The notes beneath the pieces are model-generated. The model saw only the letters and a program-made list of their open reading frames with translations. It was not told the origin of the DNA and ran no database searches. Made by a program: the position numbers and the translations under genes. DNA of 64,000 nt from Lactuca virosa (lineage: Eukaryota; Streptophyta; Magnoliopsida; Asterales; Asteraceae): positions 97,923,002-97,987,001 of the forward strand of contig CAKMRJ010003334.1 in NCBI GenBank assembly GCA_928212115.1, given 5' to 3'. Positions 63,122-64,000 of this stretch are shown in pieces. Positions within the stretch are counted from its first letter, which is position 1. Every line of letters starts with the position of its first letter.

Positions 63122-63210
63122 AGTACGATGGGCGTACTCAGACTTACACTTGACGTACTCCTTCCGGGGCCAGTACACTCAGCGTATGAGCCGAGTACGC
63201 CCTGCGTACT
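63122..63210. repeat. GTACG palindromes downstream of the G2 promoter
   Basis: AGTACGATGGGCGTACT (63122-63138), a decayed copy near 63172, and AGTACGCCCTGCGTACT (63194-63210). Confidence 0.85.
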
Positions 63211-63832
63211 CCGCAGACAGCCAACCCAACTTATTAAGCACTTATTCGGTTGAGCCAACATGCCAAGCTATCATATTTGGTTCTATAAAGTTACTTAACA
63301 CATATAGTTGGCAACTTTACTCCCATGCATGACTTAATAAGGCCCAAAATTCGAAAAGGATCATAACAAAGAACCTAACTCTTGCATGGACAAAAATAAC
63401 TCATAAAGGTTGCATTTTTATGGACAATGGACCTCATTTGTGTTAAGATCTAACCTCCATGGCTTATGGAGTAGACCATAAACTCAACTTTAGCTCAAAA
63501 GACCCAAAAATGCATAAATAACACCCTAAGTTGGATCTAGCATAAAGAATCATCAGGATGAGAGCTTTTTACCTCAAATGACTTGCTAAGATGAATATGA
63601 CTTTGGATCTACAAGCTCAAGCTACTCCCAAGCACCTCCAAGTGTTCTTCTTCTTCTACTTCACCAAAAACACCATCAAAACTCACTTTTCAGCTCAAAA
63701 CTCACAAATGATACTTAGGTTTCGTTTTTAGGGTAGAGAGTGATGGAGGCTGATCAATAGAATGTTCAAGGGTGGTATAAGTTGCTTAAATAGGACATAA
63801 ACCCTAAAATTTAGGGTTTATCCTTGCCTTGC

Positions 63833-63937
63833 ATACGTCGTGCGTACTCTTACGTACGCCCAGCGTACGTGGGTGCATGTGCGATCCAAAAATGGGCTAG
63901 TACGCTAAGCGTACTCATAGAGTACGCCCCGCGTACT
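63833..63937. repeat. GTACG palindrome cluster upstream of the G2 promoter
   Basis: CATACGTCGTGCGTACT (63833-63849), ACGTACGCCCAGCGTACGT (63852-63870), AGTACGCTAAGCGTACT (63899-63915) and AGTACGCCCCGCGTACT (63921-63937), just upstream of the minus-strand TATA-like box at about 63785-63796. The same family of 17-mers occurs in G0. Confidence 0.88.
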
Positions 63938-64000
63938 AGCTATAATGAGATGGATTTTGCATTAAGGGGGGTAAAGTAGACATACCAAATTCTCGAATGT

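Larger units (their letters stand above)
62153..64000 (-). mobile_element. G2: Gypsy-type LTR, continues past the window
   Basis: It starts TGTAACGTCCC on the plus strand and runs to the window end. On the minus strand it has a promoter (CCTATTTAAGC, about 63785-63796) and, further upstream, the palindrome cluster 63833-63937. Downstream of the promoter are two more palindromes (63122-63138, 63194-63210), and the CACTAAGCTTTGTGCTTACG region is near 62370-62395. CGGGCGGGGC-type repeats (62440-62600; GGGCCCCGCCCG, GGTCCCGCCCGG) lie in U5. No coding domain; the frames 62242-63332 are by-products. Gypsy type is inferred. Confidence 0.7.

Noticed and set aside
62242..63332. Small frames on both strands near the window end
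   Set aside because: All within the G2 LTR, driven by GC-rich repeats; no motif or conservation visible.
1..64000. Host protein-coding or tRNA genes
   Set aside because: Looked on both strands outside the elements; no exon-like frames with known domains and no tRNA cloverleaf. The TGGTATCAGAG words are primer-binding sites, not tRNA genes.

Overview
The window is transposon-packed intergenic plant DNA. I could support no host gene, tRNA or rRNA. Everything recognisable is LTR-retrotransposon material: Ty1/Copia elements, two of them Sireviruses with an envelope-like third gene, and large Gypsy-type LTRs. There is also one probable non-autonomous hAT element and several microsatellites. The element families and the short motifs AGTACGyyGGGCGTACT and ACTCGCCGAGTCC look to me like Asteraceae, most likely a lettuce relative (Lactuca). 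That attribution is recall and inference, not a search result.

Layout, left to right. S1 (1-4590, minus) is the 5' part of a Sirevirus: broken gag, protease and integrase plus a truncated LTR. C1a (4591-6799 and 10469-10620, minus) is a truncated Copia element split by T (6800-10468), a 3.67-kb non-autonomous LTR element with 336-bp LTRs and a 5-bp target duplication. C1b (10621-14789 and 16940-17008, minus) is a second copy of the C1 family; its gag is split by G0, a 2.15-kb solo LTR flanked by GTCAT. An 851-bp hAT-like element follows (17009-17859).

From about 18245 to 52777 a single large LTR (G1, about 2.7 kb when closed up) is split into three pieces. Copia element C2 (18409-36971) sits in one place and the complete Sirevirus S2 (37976-51262, 13.3 kb) in another. 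C2's own 5' LTR is split by S3 (18433-29638, minus), a 5'-truncated Sirevirus. S3 ends in a 286-bp palindrome and carries an uninterrupted 1,177-codon env-like reading frame. Downstream lie decayed sequence, fragments of two more LTRs, Copia element C3 (56052 to about 62152, minus) and Gypsy-type LTR G2, which entered C3's leader. The C3/G2 junction was later duplicated in tandem (279 bp).

The genes form the usual retroelement sets (Gag, protease, integrase, reverse transcriptase, RNase H, and in S2/S3 an env-like protein), but every gag-pol is broken by stops or frameshifts. The most interesting signals are non-coding. They are the palindromic U3 end of S3, an array of exactly 160-bp period in two Gypsy-type LTRs, family-specific palindrome arrays just upstream of LTR TATA boxes, an 18-bp periodic array in S2's LTRs, and repeated polypurine tracts between integrase and reverse transcriptase in both Sireviruses.
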